A stretch of 6,202 bases of DNA from JBQTIU01 sp052387815 (GTDB lineage Bacteria; Pseudomonadota; Alphaproteobacteria; CACIAM-22H2): contig JBQTIU010000035.1 of the NCBI GenBank assembly GCA_052387815.1, forward strand, positions 1-6,202, given 5' to 3'. Every line of letters begins with the position of its first letter. The stretch's first letter is position 1. Shown here one piece after another: positions 5,903 through 6,202 of the stretch. The position numbers and the translations under genes were made by a program. The notes below the pieces were generated by a model that was not told the origin of the DNA, did no database searches, and was given only the letters and a program-made list of their open reading frames with translations.

Positions 5903-6059
5903 ACTCGGCAAAATCGCTCATTCTAAAGGTGGTCTCCGGAATTGGAGCCATCCTTTTGGGCTGCCCCTCGCACAAATCCATGAGATATGCGGTCCGGATC
6001 ACTGGTCCCACTTGTTTGGACAGGTTGGCAGCAAAGTTAAGGTGTATTCCGGTTGCTGA
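5903..6059. other. Noncoding stretch between the recombinase remnant and the transposase, probably including an IS end
   Basis: I see no gene here. The bases just past the stop of the - strand transposase should be the terminal noncoding part of its element. A run beginning ACTGGTCCC at 6001 and continuing to TTTGGACAG by 6023 resembles ends of IS3-type elements as I remember them, but only one end is in the window, so no terminal inverted repeat or target duplication can be shown. Left of it, about 5931-5949, TCTCC-GGAATT-GGAGC makes a small imperfect palindrome. Confidence 0.3.
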
Positions 6060-6202
6060 TCACGCTGCCATAACGCCGTTCATTGTGAACTCTTTCTGTT
6101 GCGGCTGGGCCTGTGGAGATGTGGGCAAGGCGCGAGCCTTGTCCATCATATCCACGGGCCGTCCGGTGAGATAGGCCTCCGCCGGCGTTTGGCCGTCAAG
6201 GG
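6060..6202 (-). CDS. C-terminal end of an IS3-type transposase (integrase-core), partial at the window edge
   Basis: The last 46 codons of a gene read leftward from the right edge to TGA at 6062-6060. The start of the visible part, L-D-G-Q-T-P-A-E-A-Y, is the usual close of the rve/integrase-core domain in IS3-family OrfB proteins, where a G-x-x-T-P-x-E-x-Y motif follows the R-R-P-H-x-A-L segment (outside the window). It continues RPVDMMDKARALPTSPQAQ and a polar tail, a variant I recall from rhizobial and related IS3 copies. Such proteins carry out cut-and-paste or copy-out transposition of their own element. Whether the copy is intact cannot be judged. Part of it (6126-6141) also forms a 6-base-pair hairpin with a GCGA loop. 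Confidence 0.7.
   Translation of the reverse strand, partial: LDGQTPAEAYLTGRPVDMMDKARALPTSPQAQPQQKEFTMNGVMAA

Noticed and set aside
5899..6174. 91-codon + strand frame over the IS end
   Set aside because: It crosses the noncoding gap and runs antisense to the transposase tail, which is the recognisable product.

Overview
The window is GC-rich and looks like a proteobacterial chromosome, most likely an alphaproteobacterium of the Rhizobiales/Rhodospirillales kind. That assignment rests on recalled resemblance of the proteins (tricarboxylate transport genes, a COG0834-type binding protein, a VapBC pair, an alphaproteobacterial recombinase tail) and not on any marker gene.

Positions 1-3322 hold a metabolic and transport block on the + strand. 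It begins with the last 45 codons of an enolase-superfamily (mandelate racemase/muconate lactonizing type) enzyme. A complete tripartite tricarboxylate transporter follows in the order tctC (periplasmic binding protein), tctB (small membrane subunit), tctA (large membrane subunit). tctB and tctA overlap by the four bases GTGA. The likely division of labour is that TctC captures a carboxylate in the periplasm, TctAB carries it across the inner membrane by ion coupling, and the neighbouring enzyme may act on the imported acid.

Positions 3323-3661 carry a decayed C-terminal piece of an insertion-sequence transposase, broken by a one-base frameshift. Converging on it from the other side (3662-4468, - strand) is an orphan periplasmic amino-acid-type (SBP_bac_3) binding protein with a good ribosome binding site and a possible promoter further upstream. 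The stretch 4469-4875 has no gene I can support.

Positions 4876-5453 (- strand) are a compact VapB-VapC type II toxin-antitoxin operon, also with a GTGA overlap. Its promoter lies so close to the antitoxin ATG that the transcript would be nearly leaderless.

Positions 5520-6202 are mobile-element debris: a start-less tail of an alphaproteobacterial recombinase with a helix-turn-helix (+ strand), about 157 noncoding bases, and the C-terminus of an IS3-type transposase entering from the right edge (- strand). The right half therefore looks like an accessory patch built up by insertions beside a conserved transport operon. I did not find a convincing new biological system; the points worth a second look are the two fossil elements, the leaderless vapBC promoter and the orphan binding protein.
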